From Paenibacillus thalictri (GTDB lineage: Bacteria; Bacillota; Bacilli; Paenibacillales; NBRC-103111): 64,000 nt of DNA. The notes beneath the pieces were generated by a model. The model was not told the origin of the DNA, made no database searches, and was given only the letters and a program-made list of their open reading frames with translations. The stretch is taken from NCBI RefSeq assembly GCF_004307995.1, contig NZ_SIRE01000035.1:33579-97578 (forward strand). Direction: 5' to 3'. Positions 33,982 to 42,359 of this stretch are shown one piece after another (the stretch's first letter is position 1; every line of letters starts with the position of its first letter). The position numbers and the translations under genes are program-made.

Positions 33982-35244
33982 TTATTGATTTAGTTTTTCT
34001 CGGGTTGTCCATAAACCCGCTGAAGGTGTGCTGATAAAATAGATTTCTTCTCCGTTCTCTAATATATTAAAGCCATTTTTGAGCTTATCCGGAGGATAGA
34101 GTTCCATCGCTTCTTCAAAATCGAGATAATTGTAATGAATCGACTCGACTTCTTCTTTGGTTAAATACTTTGGAGCGTAAGTAATCTTAAATCTGCCTTC
34201 TGAGGAGCCGTGTATGAGATGAGCCGTAGCATGAGTTAAATCCTTTAAATCTTCATTGTTCTTCCATTGTTCAAGAACACGCGGCGTTCCGGCATACCCG
34301 TATTTGCGAATGAGCTTATCAACCACATCCTGCTCTCCGAACCGCTTTAGTCCGGGTCCTATAATAATTAGCTCACCGTCGTCAGCCATCGCCTTTCTCG
34401 TCCGATAGACTGCCTTGTTAGCTACCCAGGTGCTGAAAAACTCATCTCCCTGCATAACGGCAATTACTTTTTTCAATGGAGGAACAATCGTAATATTCTC
34501 GTTTTTCGATTGCTTAGCAGCAAGTAAATACGTATCCAAATCGTCCCCGCAATAAAAACCGCTGTGTACAAGCTTTCCTTGTTCGTTGTATTTCATCACG
34601 ACCTGAATGTAGGTATCCGGCAAATGAGACAAAAATTCCGATTCCGCTTTGTTAAAGCAATGTCTGAGCGGGGTTACAAGGCTTCCCAAATTGTTTTCGA
34701 TCCCGTAGCAAGCGGCAGCCATATGCGAGGCACAGATCGTATCTTTGCCTCCCAGTCCGATAAAATAATTTTTATTGTGATTTGCAAAACCCAGTACCTC
34801 GTGAGGGACTACATGCCCGATGTTCAAAATAATATCCCAATTGCCTTCCAATACGAGCCGATTAATGCTGATGGGGATTTCCCAATCCGCCGCTCCGCCG
34901 GAAATGTCCTTTACATAATCCGCTGGTATAGTTCCCAATGTCTTGCAATCGTTGATCCAGTCATGGACAAGAATTTTGCTTTCTGGAATGTCTCCGAACA
35001 TCCATTGGTTTTGTTCAGGAGTGTGCGGTACATGTTGTCCCAACGTTGGCATTACGTATACATCGGCGGAGGGAGCAAAAAAATGGTACAAAATGTTCGT
35101 AATCCACCCTGCACCTGAATGAGCTCTTGTAATATCAGGAGGCAACAAAAGAACTCTTTGAGGTGCCCCGTTGATTCTCTGCAAACATTGTTCCGCACTT
35201 TTGGTAAAAAGTGCTAGACTGGATCTACATATTCTACGCGGCAA
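33982..35244 (-). CDS. LarA-like nickel-pincer racemase/epimerase homologue
   Basis: About 420 residues of the LarA (DUF2088) family, which uses a nickel-pincer nucleotide to racemise 2-hydroxy acids. It has PPDITRAHSG near the N-terminus, and a His-10-Lys-16-His pattern (H148, K158, H174) with the same spacing as H174, K184 and H200 of L. plantarum LarA, as I know them. H71 or H74 may match H108. TTG 35244 is the only open start and has no ribosome site. The N-terminus is shorter than usual and a stop lies seven codons upstream of that TTG, so the 5' end may be damaged. No larB, larC or larE is in the window. Substrate unknown. Confidence 0.72.
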   Translation of the reverse strand: MPRRICRSSLALFTKSAEQCLQRINGAPQRVLLLPPDITRAHSGAGWITNILYHFFAPSADVYVMPTLGQHVPHTPEQNQWMFGDIPESKILVHDWINDCKTLGTIPADYVKDISGGAADWEIPISINRLVLEGNWDIILNIGHVVPHEVLGFANHNKNYFIGLGGKDTICASHMAAACYGIENNLGSLVTPLRHCFNKAESEFLSHLPDTYIQVVMKYNEQGKLVHSGFYCGDDLDTYLLAAKQSKNENITIVPPLKKVIAVMQGDEFFSTWVANKAVYRTRKAMADDGELIIIGPGLKRFGEQDVVDKLIRKYGYAGTPRVLEQWKNNEDLKDLTHATAHLIHGSSEGRFKITYAPKYLTKEEVESIHYNYLDFEEAMELYPPDKLKNGFNILENGEEIYFISTPSAGLWTTREKLNQ

Positions 35245-35304
35245 TTCGAATCGCCAAACCCGTTAGACTCCATAAAATAAGTATTAGACTGCCTCTTAGA
35301 AATA

Positions 35305-35391
35305 GAAGCAGCGACAGCCAAGGACGAGAAAATATAGTCTTAGATTGTCGCTGTTTCATTTCAACTAACGTTTCCCGTTAGCGCCACTGTT
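35305..35391. repeat. Two intergenic hairpins
   Basis: GAAGCAGCGACAGCC (35305-35319) pairs imperfectly with GATTGTCGCTGTTTC (35343-35357). Just beyond, CTAACG and CGTTAG form a small perfect hairpin around TTTCC. They lie between the epimerase end and the LarA-like start and may be a terminator or a decayed repeat. Confidence 0.35.
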
Positions 35392-35451
35392 CATAACCTA
35401 GCAATTAAGGTCAGGAGTGGCTTGTTGTGGTGATACCACGCTTAATAGTCT

Positions 35452-36414
35452 CTAGCCCCGTTCAAACCATTTATGCTCCACCATATAAGAAACACTTTCT
35501 TCAACTGTCTCCAAAAGAGTATGTCTTGGCCGATAATCAATGAGACTTTTTGCTTTTTCAATGCTGAATTGGCCGCTGCGGGCGATATGAAGATATGTCT
35601 TCTCAATATGCTCTTTGTCCTTTGTAATGTCACACCATTCATTCCACGGAAGGAACTTTATTTTCTCGTCCTTTCCAAAAAAGCGGTACATCGCTTGCGC
35701 ATATCCAAACAAAGTAATGGATTCATCTCCAACAGCATGAAAGCTTTCACCTAGTGCGGCTTTTCGGTGTACGATTGCGTTATAAAAAACCTGTGCAACA
35801 TCATCTGCATGTACATGATGCAATGTCTCCATCCCAAAATTAGGAATGGCGATTTCCTCTCCACGCCGGATTTTGTCAAATATCATGTAATCTGCATTTC
35901 CCACAGGATTAATAATACTCCATCCCGGGCCTGATATTTGACCGGGCATAATTACTGTCCCCGGAAATCCTTCTTGGCGGAAGCGTTCATGTAGATACAG
36001 TTCACTTTTTAGCTTTTGCGTTCCGTATTCATCCAATGGATATTTAGGCTGGTCTTCTCTCATTGGCAAATTCGTTGCTCTCCCATGTGCCCATATGGAA
36101 GAACAGAATAGATAATGAGATAAGTTTGTACTTCCCAGAGACTCAACCATACTTTTTGTACTTTCCACCGAAAAGTTAATTAAATCTACTACTATGTCGG
36201 CGCTTAATGCAGCTATTCGCTTTTCAAATTCTCCACTTGTGGCTTTTTCACGATCTAATACAACCTGCTCTACCTCATTCCAAGCAGGATCATTCTTATA
36301 TGGATTACTTATCCCGCGTGAAACACAGAGTACCTGATGTCCCGCCTTAACTAACTTGGGTACTAAGTAACTTCCAATATGTCCACGCCCACCAATTACA
36401 ACAACCTTCATCAT
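35452..36414 (-). CDS. NAD-dependent epimerase/dehydratase family protein (extended SDR)
   Basis: 320 residues. The N-terminal Rossmann motif GGRGHIGSYL is at about residues 8-17. A conventional YxxxK catalytic pair is not obvious; YGTQKLKSELYL at about 131 may supply Y and K. A lipid-modifying, sugar-nucleotide or isoprene-type SDR role are all possible. ATG 36414 overlaps the stop of the MerR gene (ATGA), so it is the effector gene of a MerR-controlled operon. Confidence 0.8.
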   Translation of the reverse strand: MMKVVVIGGRGHIGSYLVPKLVKAGHQVLCVSRGISNPYKNDPAWNEVEQVVLDREKATSGEFEKRIAALSADIVVDLINFSVESTKSMVESLGSTNLSHYLFCSSIWAHGRATNLPMREDQPKYPLDEYGTQKLKSELYLHERFRQEGFPGTVIMPGQISGPGWSIINPVGNADYMIFDKIRRGEEIAIPNFGMETLHHVHADDVAQVFYNAIVHRKAALGESFHAVGDESITLFGYAQAMYRFFGKDEKIKFLPWNEWCDITKDKEHIEKTYLHIARSGQFSIEKAKSLIDYRPRHTLLETVEESVSYMVEHKWFERG

Positions 36415-36863
36415 GGATTCCTCCTATTATTGAATTTAGTTAAGTTACCTAGTGGCATCTTCGATTCTGGCCCATCACTGTTTCGATGTACATCCTCACT
36501 ACCTGCTTCTAAAGCTTTTTGATAATACCCGCACTTAAATTCAATACATTCGCGGTAAAGCTCCAATTCCGCGATTTGCTTGTCGACCTCCCTCTTTCTT
36601 TCCAGAAACATGTCATGTCTTTTCTGAATTGATGCGTCTCCTTCTTTCGTCCAATCAATGAATGTCCGGATTTCTTTGATGGACATACCCGTCTTTTTTA
36701 GACAATGAATGACGTGTAGAAATTCAAAATCCGATTCATCAAACACTCGTATTCCATTACTATTACGCTTTACAAAGGGCAATAGCCCTTCCTTTTCATA
36801 GTAGCGTAATGTATAAGTGGAAATATTCATCATTTCAGACAACTGTCCAATTGTGTAATTCAT
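36411..36863 (-). CDS. MerR-family transcriptional regulator
   Basis: 150 residues. N-terminal winged HTH (YTIGQLSEMMNISTYTLRYY, then EKEGLLPFVKR), a central helix and a dimer coiled coil (residues about 80-115). The C-terminal tail has one Cys (FKCGYYQKAL). It resembles AdhR/YfmP-type regulators of aldehyde or electrophile response. It is co-transcribed with the epimerase gene from a promoter with a 19-bp spacer, so self-activation is likely. Confidence 0.88.
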   Translation of the reverse strand: MNYTIGQLSEMMNISTYTLRYYEKEGLLPFVKRNSNGIRVFDESDFEFLHVIHCLKKTGMSIKEIRTFIDWTKEGDASIQKRHDMFLERKREVDKQIAELELYRECIEFKCGYYQKALEAGSEDVHRNSDGPESKMPLGNLTKFNNRRNP

Positions 36864-36915
36864 TTTGCCTCCCCCAGTATTGGATTAGCGGTTTCCTTTG
36901 TATAACTTTAATGAA

Positions 36916-36946
36916 AGTATAGGACTTAGAGTGAACTGTAAGTCAA
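36916..36946 (-). promoter_or_regulatory. MerR-type promoter with 19-bp spacer
   Basis: On the minus strand -35 TTGACT (36946 to 36941) and -10 TATACT (36921 to 36916) are 19 bp apart. The spacer region holds the dyad ACTTA-N10-TAAGT. A long spacer with a central dyad is the signature of MerR-activated promoters. Confidence 0.7.
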
Positions 36947-37160
36947 GACGTCTTTCCATAGCGAATGGTATTGCCAAAATCATTGTGTTAAACTGCCCGT
37001 TAATAAAGCATCGCCAATCTAATACTTTATTTTCTCAGTCAAACACTCTATTTTCCAGTCTAGAACTTTATTTTCTTCTAACAATGAGATAATGTTCATG
37101 TCATAGTCGGAGGGGGATAGTCTCAGAGTCTACACGCGGTTCTCGTTATTATCCTGGAGT

Positions 37161-37317
37161 CTATAATGTGGGTGATTTTGTGTCACATTACTACAATGTA
37201 GGCATTTTTGTGTCATTGGACATTATGGTTCCAGAGAGACTTGAAGATCCGACTTCCTCACAGTGTTGTCAGACCTTGTCATAAATGACAAGAACTTCAT
37301 CCCATTCCCGACAACAC
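37161..37317. repeat. Tandem 25-bp repeat and nested hairpin in the 36947-37412 gap
   Basis: Two imperfect copies of CTATAATGTGGGTGATTTTG plus TGTCA start at 37161 and 37191 (30-bp period). Beyond them CTTGTCAT-AA-ATGACAAG (37275-37292) is a perfect hairpin nested in GTGTTGTC / GACAACAC (37263-37270 and 37310-37317). The hairpin core is shared with the larger repeats at 39849 and 47302. I see no gene in this gap. Confidence 0.5.
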
Positions 37318-37346
37318 GAAAGAGGAACTGACCGTGGCGCGACAGT

Positions 37347-37396
37347 AAAAAGCAAACCCACTGATCTCACAGGGAAACCAGTGGGGTTCGGTTTGC
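37347..37396 (-). terminator. Terminator of the aldo-keto reductase gene
   Basis: Arms around AACCCACTG (37355-37363) and CAGTGGGGTT (37379-37388), extended by GCAAACC/GGTTTGC, are followed on the minus strand by a T run at 37351-37347. It lies about 17 bp after the stop at 37413. Confidence 0.65.
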
Positions 37397-37412
37397 GTGA
37401 AGCTCTCCGGAC

Positions 37413-38369
37413 TCAGCCTGCCGGGAAGGCTTTATCGAGCTGCTTTTCGTGCTCCTCGGACAGCCTCCAGCCGACGGCTCCGAGGTTATCGTCCAGATGC
37501 CCGGTGCGGCTAACTCCCATGATTGCAGAGGAAACGGCCGGACGATGAATAATCCAGTTCAAGCTGACCTGTGCCGGTGTCTTGCCCAGCTCCTCGGCGA
37601 TGCCCCGCAGCACCTTGACTCCGTTTTGGAACTGCCTTGCCCGCTCGGCCACCACTGGCTCCTCCGCCCCGCGGCTGCCCTCCGGAATGGATTCCTCGTA
37701 TTTCCCGGTGAGGATCCCGCCGCCCATCGGGCTGTAGAGCACCATCCCGATGCCCTGATCCACACACATCGGCTGCAGCTCCTTCTCGATGGCTCGGTTC
37801 GTCAAGCTGTAGTTCGGCTGGACCGAGACGAAGCTGGCCAGTTTATTGACATCGCTCACCCACAGCGCCTTCATAAGAACCCAGGCCGGGAAATTGGAGC
37901 AACCGATATATTTCACTTTCCCTTGGCGTATCAGATCGTCATACGCACGAAGCGATTCCTCCATCGGCGTATTCAAGTCCACCCCATGGGCTTGATACAA
38001 GTCGATGCAATCGATGTTCAGCCGCTTTAAGCTGCTCTCGACCTCGCGCATGATGTGATACCGGGATTGGCCGCTTTCATTAGGCCCCGGGCCCAATTGG
38101 CCATGCACCTTCGTTGCGATGACGAGCTTATCGCGATGCCCCCGGATCGCTCGGCCGAGAATCTCCTCGGACTCCCCGCCGGTATAACGGTTAGCCGTGT
38201 CAAAAAAATTAATTCCCTTATCGATAGCTTGATGAATGATGTTAACCGCCGCGTCAGCATCTACCTTGCCTGGCTTTCCCCACCGCGGATTGCTGCTCCC
38301 AAAATTCCAGCAGCCTAAGCCAATCCGCGAAATATTCAGCCCGGTCTTACCCAATCTACCATATTCCAT
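37413..38369 (-). CDS. Aldo/keto reductase
   Basis: 318 residues, a complete TIM-barrel AKR. The N-terminus is KTGLNISRIGLGCWNFG. The tetrad is visible as D (FFDTANRY), Y (NRYTGG), K (VIATKVHG) and H (YQAHGVDL). The C-terminal NADPH site includes SSAIMGVSRTGHLDDNLGA. Likely soluble NADPH-dependent reductase of aldehydes or sugars; substrate unknown. It stands alone with its own terminator. Confidence 0.88.
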   Translation of the reverse strand: MEYGRLGKTGLNISRIGLGCWNFGSSNPRWGKPGKVDADAAVNIIHQAIDKGINFFDTANRYTGGESEEILGRAIRGHRDKLVIATKVHGQLGPGPNESGQSRYHIMREVESSLKRLNIDCIDLYQAHGVDLNTPMEESLRAYDDLIRQGKVKYIGCSNFPAWVLMKALWVSDVNKLASFVSVQPNYSLTNRAIEKELQPMCVDQGIGMVLYSPMGGGILTGKYEESIPEGSRGAEEPVVAERARQFQNGVKVLRGIAEELGKTPAQVSLNWIIHRPAVSSAIMGVSRTGHLDDNLGAVGWRLSEEHEKQLDKAFPAG

Positions 38370-38552
38370 GACCCGTCACTCCTCACTTTCGTTCTACCCT
38401 CAAGTATAAGTGAGGTTGCCCGGAATGGAAATGACTGAACATTTTGAAACCTACTCACTTCCAGTATACTTGCCACGCGGTGCGCCGCCCCGTCCCGCTC
38501 GCTAAGAGTGACAGCAACGGCTAGTACACTGATGGAGTAAGGAACACCCCGT

Positions 38553-39485
38553 TCAGCTTGCGGCGATCGCGCGAATTTCCGCTAACGTCGCTTCGTCCAG
38601 CTTCACTTCCGTTGCCGGTAACACACCGAGAATATGGCTCGGCTTTCGGACACCTACGATGGCGCTCGTGATCGCCGGATGCGCGAGGACGTACGCGACG
38701 GCAAGCTGCGGAAGGGTGAGGCCGAGCCCATTCGCGATCACCTTCAGCTTCTCCGCACGATCCACGTTGCTGCGCAGGTCCACCGTGTGAGCTTTGTTCC
38801 GCGACCGCCAATCCGTTTCGGGGAACTTGGTCTCATAGGTATAATTACCGGACAGAAGCCCCGAGGTTAGCGCGCTGTAGGAAACTACCCCGATCCCCTT
38901 CTCTTGACAGTAGGGCAAAATTTCCTTCTCGATGGCCGGTCTAAGAATCGAATAGGGAGGCTGCAGGGAATCGACGTGGCGGACCGCAAGGGATTCCTCC
39001 AGCAGCGGAATGCTGTAATTGCTCACACCTACATAGCGGACCTTCCCGTCCTGGACCAGCTTGTCCATGGCGCGCATCGTTTCTTCCGCAGAGGCCTTCG
39101 TATCCGTATCCGGCCAGTGCATCTGATAAAGATCAATATAGTCGGTACCTAGGCGACGCAAGGAATCTTCCGCTTCCCGAAGGATGGAGGCGTAGGAGCC
39201 GTTCTTGGAAACCTTCAGGTTCTCATCCCACACCATGCCACACTTGGTTGCGAGAACTACCCTGCTGCGGTCGCCCTTTAAGGCTTGGCCTATCACTTCT
39301 TCGGAATGCCCTTTTCCATATACCGGTGCCGTATCAAAAAAGGTAACCCCGGCATCTAACGCGGCACGAACGCTTTCTGCAGTAAGCTGATCGTCCTGGC
39401 CTCCCCAATCTCCGCCGGCTGCCCAAGAGCCGAACCCGATGGCCGATATTTCCGGGCCATTCTTGCCTAATTTACGATATTGCAT
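38553..39485 (-). CDS. Aldo/keto reductase
   Basis: 310 residues, a second complete AKR. Tetrad residues appear in FFDTAPVYGKGHSE, VLATKCGM and LYQMHWPD. The cofactor site lies near AITSAIVGVRKPSHI. It is less than 200 bp from the preceding AKR in the same direction but clearly different in sequence, so the two are not a recent duplication. Confidence 0.88.
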   Translation of the reverse strand: MQYRKLGKNGPEISAIGFGSWAAGGDWGGQDDQLTAESVRAALDAGVTFFDTAPVYGKGHSEEVIGQALKGDRSRVVLATKCGMVWDENLKVSKNGSYASILREAEDSLRRLGTDYIDLYQMHWPDTDTKASAEETMRAMDKLVQDGKVRYVGVSNYSIPLLEESLAVRHVDSLQPPYSILRPAIEKEILPYCQEKGIGVVSYSALTSGLLSGNYTYETKFPETDWRSRNKAHTVDLRSNVDRAEKLKVIANGLGLTLPQLAVAYVLAHPAITSAIVGVRKPSHILGVLPATEVKLDEATLAEIRAIAAS

Positions 39486-39628
39486 ATGACTGCACTCTCC
39501 AATCCATTATGGGATAACTTCATTATACGCTTATTGGGATTGGAAATAAAAACCCCCTAAAGGAAGCGGTCCTGGCTTGCCACCCGGATCCTTCTGCTTC
39601 AAGAGGCTCGTGTCTTGCCGCTCCGCCG

Positions 39629-39775
39629 TTACGGAGTCGTTATCGTGATGTTATCGAAGTAGGCGGTACCAACCGTGTACGGATTTGACCCGAACACGAT
39701 CCGATCCAGCGAGCTCAGCGGATTGTGGAAAGCGGCATTCGTCACCTTCGGCGTCGCCATATCCGTCTCCCTTAA
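39629..39775 (-). pseudogene. C-terminal fragment of a secreted carbohydrate-active or beta-sandwich protein
   Basis: Minus-strand frame ending SSLDRIVFGSNPYTVGTAYF then DNITITTP and stop. This is typical of the C-terminus of bacterial glycosidase-associated laminin-G or concanavalin-like domains. No upstream part remains. The gap 39486-39994 otherwise holds only the repeat at 39849. Confidence 0.5.
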
Positions 39776-39848
39776 AGGAAGTTGTTCGGAATAAGCTTTT
39801 CGGCACAAAACTCGTCAATATGATGTTATGTAACCACCGTCGGGAATA

Positions 39849-39974
39849 GGATAAAGTTCTTGTCATTGAAATTTGACAAGAACTTTATCCCATAAATCAA
39901 AAAAGCCGCCATTTATGCGGCAATTAATAAGATAATGTTCTTGTCACCCGACAATAGTCGGATGACAAGAACAT
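39849..39974. repeat. TTCTTGTCA stem-loop repeat, full copy
   Basis: A perfect 17-bp inverted repeat (39849-39865 with 39874-39890; arm ends GTTCTTGTCA) is followed by a GCCGC/GCGGC hairpin (39905-39921) and a second hairpin, ATGTTCTTGTCA / TGACAAGAACAT (39935-39974), with an inner CCGAC/GTCGG stem. A degenerate copy with the same order is at 47302-47420. Confidence 0.7.
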
Positions 39975-39994
39975 CCCTTTGCATCATTACTCGC

Positions 39995-40186
39995 TCATCT
40001 ACAGAGCTCCGTAACAAATTTATATAAATCAACATTCGCCTTTGAGGATAATAATCCCTCATTATGTAATAAAAGTAATAAGGGCATGCTGCCCGATAGC
40101 TTAATGGGGCCGTCGCCCCGAATCTTACCCGCTGCGGTCCCCTGATGTATTTTCTGTGCTATCGTACCCGTTACTTCAATGTTCAT
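39995..40186 (-). CDS. Small hypothetical protein
   Basis: 63 residues if started at ATG 40186, beginning MNIEVTGTIAQKI and containing KIRGDGPIKLSGS and a Leu-rich helix. It follows the gene at 40194 by seven bases. A ribosome site (GAGAGG) is about 14 bases upstream, so the start is uncertain. I do not recognise the family. Confidence 0.4.
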   Translation of the reverse strand: MNIEVTGTIAQKIHQGTAAGKIRGDGPIKLSGSMPLLLLLHNEGLLSSKANVDLYKFVTELCR

Positions 40187-40193
40187 TGAACAT

Positions 40194-40592
40194 TCATTGA
40201 ATCCTCTCAGATACAAGCCAAGTTTTTGCATCTTCTGGATCGACAAAGAACTTTAATGGGAGTAATTCATTTGTATTTTTTAGTTGGCGGAGTATTTTCC
40301 ATTTTGCAATAGTAGAGCAGCCTACTATTGATAATTTACTTATGGAGGGAGCTAGCCGGCAAATGCTATTTACAAACTCAGTGATTACCTCATTTGTCAA
40401 TTTGGTTTTATAGAAATCGACCCAAATGCTTATTCGTCGCTTCTTATCCAGGATAAACTCTTCTTCCTTTTTCATCAAAGCAAACAAGGAATCTTTGTTC
40501 GCGTAAAAACTTCCATATTTAAGACAGTGGATCTCCCCACCCTTATAATAATAGGGATATATTGAACCTCCGGGCGATTTTATACTGTTCAT
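40194..40592 (-). CDS. Hypothetical protein
   Basis: 132 residues, soluble, basic and aromatic-rich in the first half (IYPYYYKGGEIHCLKYGSFY). The alternating pattern ISIWVDFYKTKLTNEVITEF and LSIVGCSTIAKWKI suggests a small alpha/beta (STAS-like) fold, but I cannot name it. ATG 40592 follows AGGGGGGG. It probably forms a two-gene unit with the small gene downstream. Confidence 0.6.
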   Translation of the reverse strand: MNSIKSPGGSIYPYYYKGGEIHCLKYGSFYANKDSLFALMKKEEEFILDKKRRISIWVDFYKTKLTNEVITEFVNSICRLAPSISKLSIVGCSTIAKWKILRQLKNTNELLPLKFFVDPEDAKTWLVSERIQ

Positions 40593-40681
40593 CCTAACCC
40601 CCCCTCTTACATAACAATTATATCATGAATGCGTAATACTTAAGCCCACTTTGTCGTAAATCTGCCCGTTACTTCAATGGT

Positions 40682-40714
40682 AAAAAAATGCCCCACAGCA
40701 ACGGGCTGTGGGGC
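40682..40714 (-). terminator. Terminator hairpin downstream of the HAD gene
   Basis: GCCCCACAGC (40690-40699) pairs with GCTGTGGGGC (40705-40714); on the minus strand a T run follows (40688-40682). It lies about 215 bp beyond the HAD stop. The stretch 40715-40930 contains no gene that I can support, only a GGCCTAGCGAGGCC-like palindrome and a CTGCCCGTT element. Confidence 0.6.
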
Positions 40715-40930
40715 TAAGATTTATATTTAAAAAGGGGGTCAACTCTTATTATAGGCTACATTTATTAATGCAAGGTGAAGAGATGATTTCAATTATATTA
40801 CAAATCATTCTTACTTTTGAAGTAAACTGCCCGTTTGGCCTAGCGAGGCCGCCTGATCTTTCCCGCGGTATCCTTCTTATATTTGTATTGATCTATCGTA
40901 TCCATTAGCGGAATAGCGCGAATAAGGTAC

Positions 40931-41665
40931 TCAATCAAGGGGACTGTCCCCTACGTGTGACAACAAAATCGCACGTAACTCCTCTATTTCGGTAATCACT
41001 GCTAGAGGGCGAGGCTCTTGAGGTACTTGATAATTCTTCTTATTTAACCATATAGCTTTCAACCCTTCTTGTATTGGAGCCGCAACATCATTTGTCCAAG
41101 AGTCGCCCACGACAAGTACCTGTTCTGGTGGTAAAGAAGTCATACTTAGAACATAATGATAAATTTCTGGGCTTGGTTTTTCATAGCCGATAACTTCGGA
41201 TATGAACACATACTCTTTTGGAATGATACCGTCTAATCCGATTGCCTCCAATTTATCATTTTGCCACCCTTTGCTTCCATTCGTCAATACTCCTATTTGA
41301 TAATAATTACTAAGATCTTTAATGGTTTTGTTTATCATCACATTAGGCTTCATATGCTTTTTACTTATTGATTGGTAGAACATTTCAAAGTTAATTGCCG
41401 TTTCTACATCCGTTGTTTTCCCCATTTGATCCATAGAATAGAGAAAACGTTTAGTTCGATATTCGTCAAAAGAAATTTGTTTGCTATCTAATTTCTTTAC
41501 TAAGAATTGTTCTACATTACTAAAGACTTCAAATAAATCGTTACTATTCATTTCACTGGTGAAAAAATGATTTCTGAACGCGTCCTTAACACTATTTTCC
41601 CAATAGTCGGCAAAGTGTAAAAGTGTATCATCTAGATCAAACAAAACCAATTTAATTGGATACAT
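40931..41665 (-). CDS. HAD-superfamily phosphatase, YjjG/noncanonical nucleotidase-like
   Basis: 244 residues. HAD motif I DLDDTLLHF, motif II threonine in GVLTNGSKGW, motif III lysine in YEKPSPEIY and motif IV GDSWTNDV are all present, with a helical C1-type cap. YjjG/YfnB relatives dephosphorylate nucleotides and sugar phosphates. It is a single gene whose ATG is at 41665. Confidence 0.85.
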   Translation of the reverse strand: MYPIKLVLFDLDDTLLHFADYWENSVKDAFRNHFFTSEMNSNDLFEVFSNVEQFLVKKLDSKQISFDEYRTKRFLYSMDQMGKTTDVETAINFEMFYQSISKKHMKPNVMINKTIKDLSNYYQIGVLTNGSKGWQNDKLEAIGLDGIIPKEYVFISEVIGYEKPSPEIYHYVLSMTSLPPEQVLVVGDSWTNDVAAPIQEGLKAIWLNKKNYQVPQEPRPLAVITEIEELRAILLSHVGDSPLD

Positions 41666-42191
41666 AATACTCTCCCATCCATTATGTGATAATAAAATTA
41701 ACGCTCCAATCTACGGAACCCTGACTCAGGCATTTTAGTTCTACTCCTTTCCCTTTTTCAGAGTACAACCGAACATCTTCCTGAATATTATTTTTCCAAT
41801 TCTATCCTTCCACTCAGAAGCATGCAACACTTATTTTTAAACATTCTTTCAATTGGTTACTACTCTAACGAGTTGAGGTTACCGATGGATACTGTAGCTC
41901 AACTTTTTTGCCCGTCCCTCGGCATCTCAAATGTACTATCACTCACTAGCCTGCCCGTTAGTTCAACGCTCTTGTAGCGTTCTTCATTTATTGGAACTTT
42001 CCAAACTCATTTTTCAACCAGTGCTGATTTTGGTGAGAAAATGTACTGTTCCACGGGATATTCGAGATATTAACGATGAAATGGATTATTATTAGACTCT
42101 TCTCCCCCGAGCGAGCTAACAACTGATGATGATGTCGGAGGTCAAGAACATATAGCGATAAAAGACTAGAAACATAACCCTCTCTCTACAA
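41666..42191. other. Gap with no gene
   Basis: I see no supported gene. It contains CTGCCCGTTAGTTCAACG near 41949, a copy of an element that also appears near 36997, 40668 and 40828, followed by a small GCGTT/AACGC-type dyad. Confidence 0.5.
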
Positions 42192-42247
42192 AACAAACAA
42201 ATTAAAAAGCTGCCGGTTTGCGCCAGCAGCTTTTTAATTTGTTTGTT
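42192..42247. terminator. Long bidirectional terminator downstream of ctaB
   Basis: A perfect 22-bp inverted repeat (42192-42213 with 42226-42247), core AAAAAGCTGC / GCAGCTTTTT, with a 12-nt loop. A/T tails on both sides allow termination in either direction. The ctaB stop is at 42360. Confidence 0.7.
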
Positions 42248-42359
42248 AACGCCCACGCTACAAGAAACGGACAATCAAAACTCGGTAATTCCCTCTTTTC
42301 AGACCTCAGTTGACCTTGGCATAATTTGGCTTATTGGCTTATTCCACGCCGTATTCCTA

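Noticed and set aside
37161..37215. Two 25-bp repeats as the start of a CRISPR array
   Set aside because: Only two imperfect units with a 5-bp gap, no spacers of proper length and no cas genes.
37413..39485. Two adjacent aldo-keto reductases as a recent tandem duplication
   Set aside because: The proteins differ throughout, including N-termini and loops, and share only family motifs.
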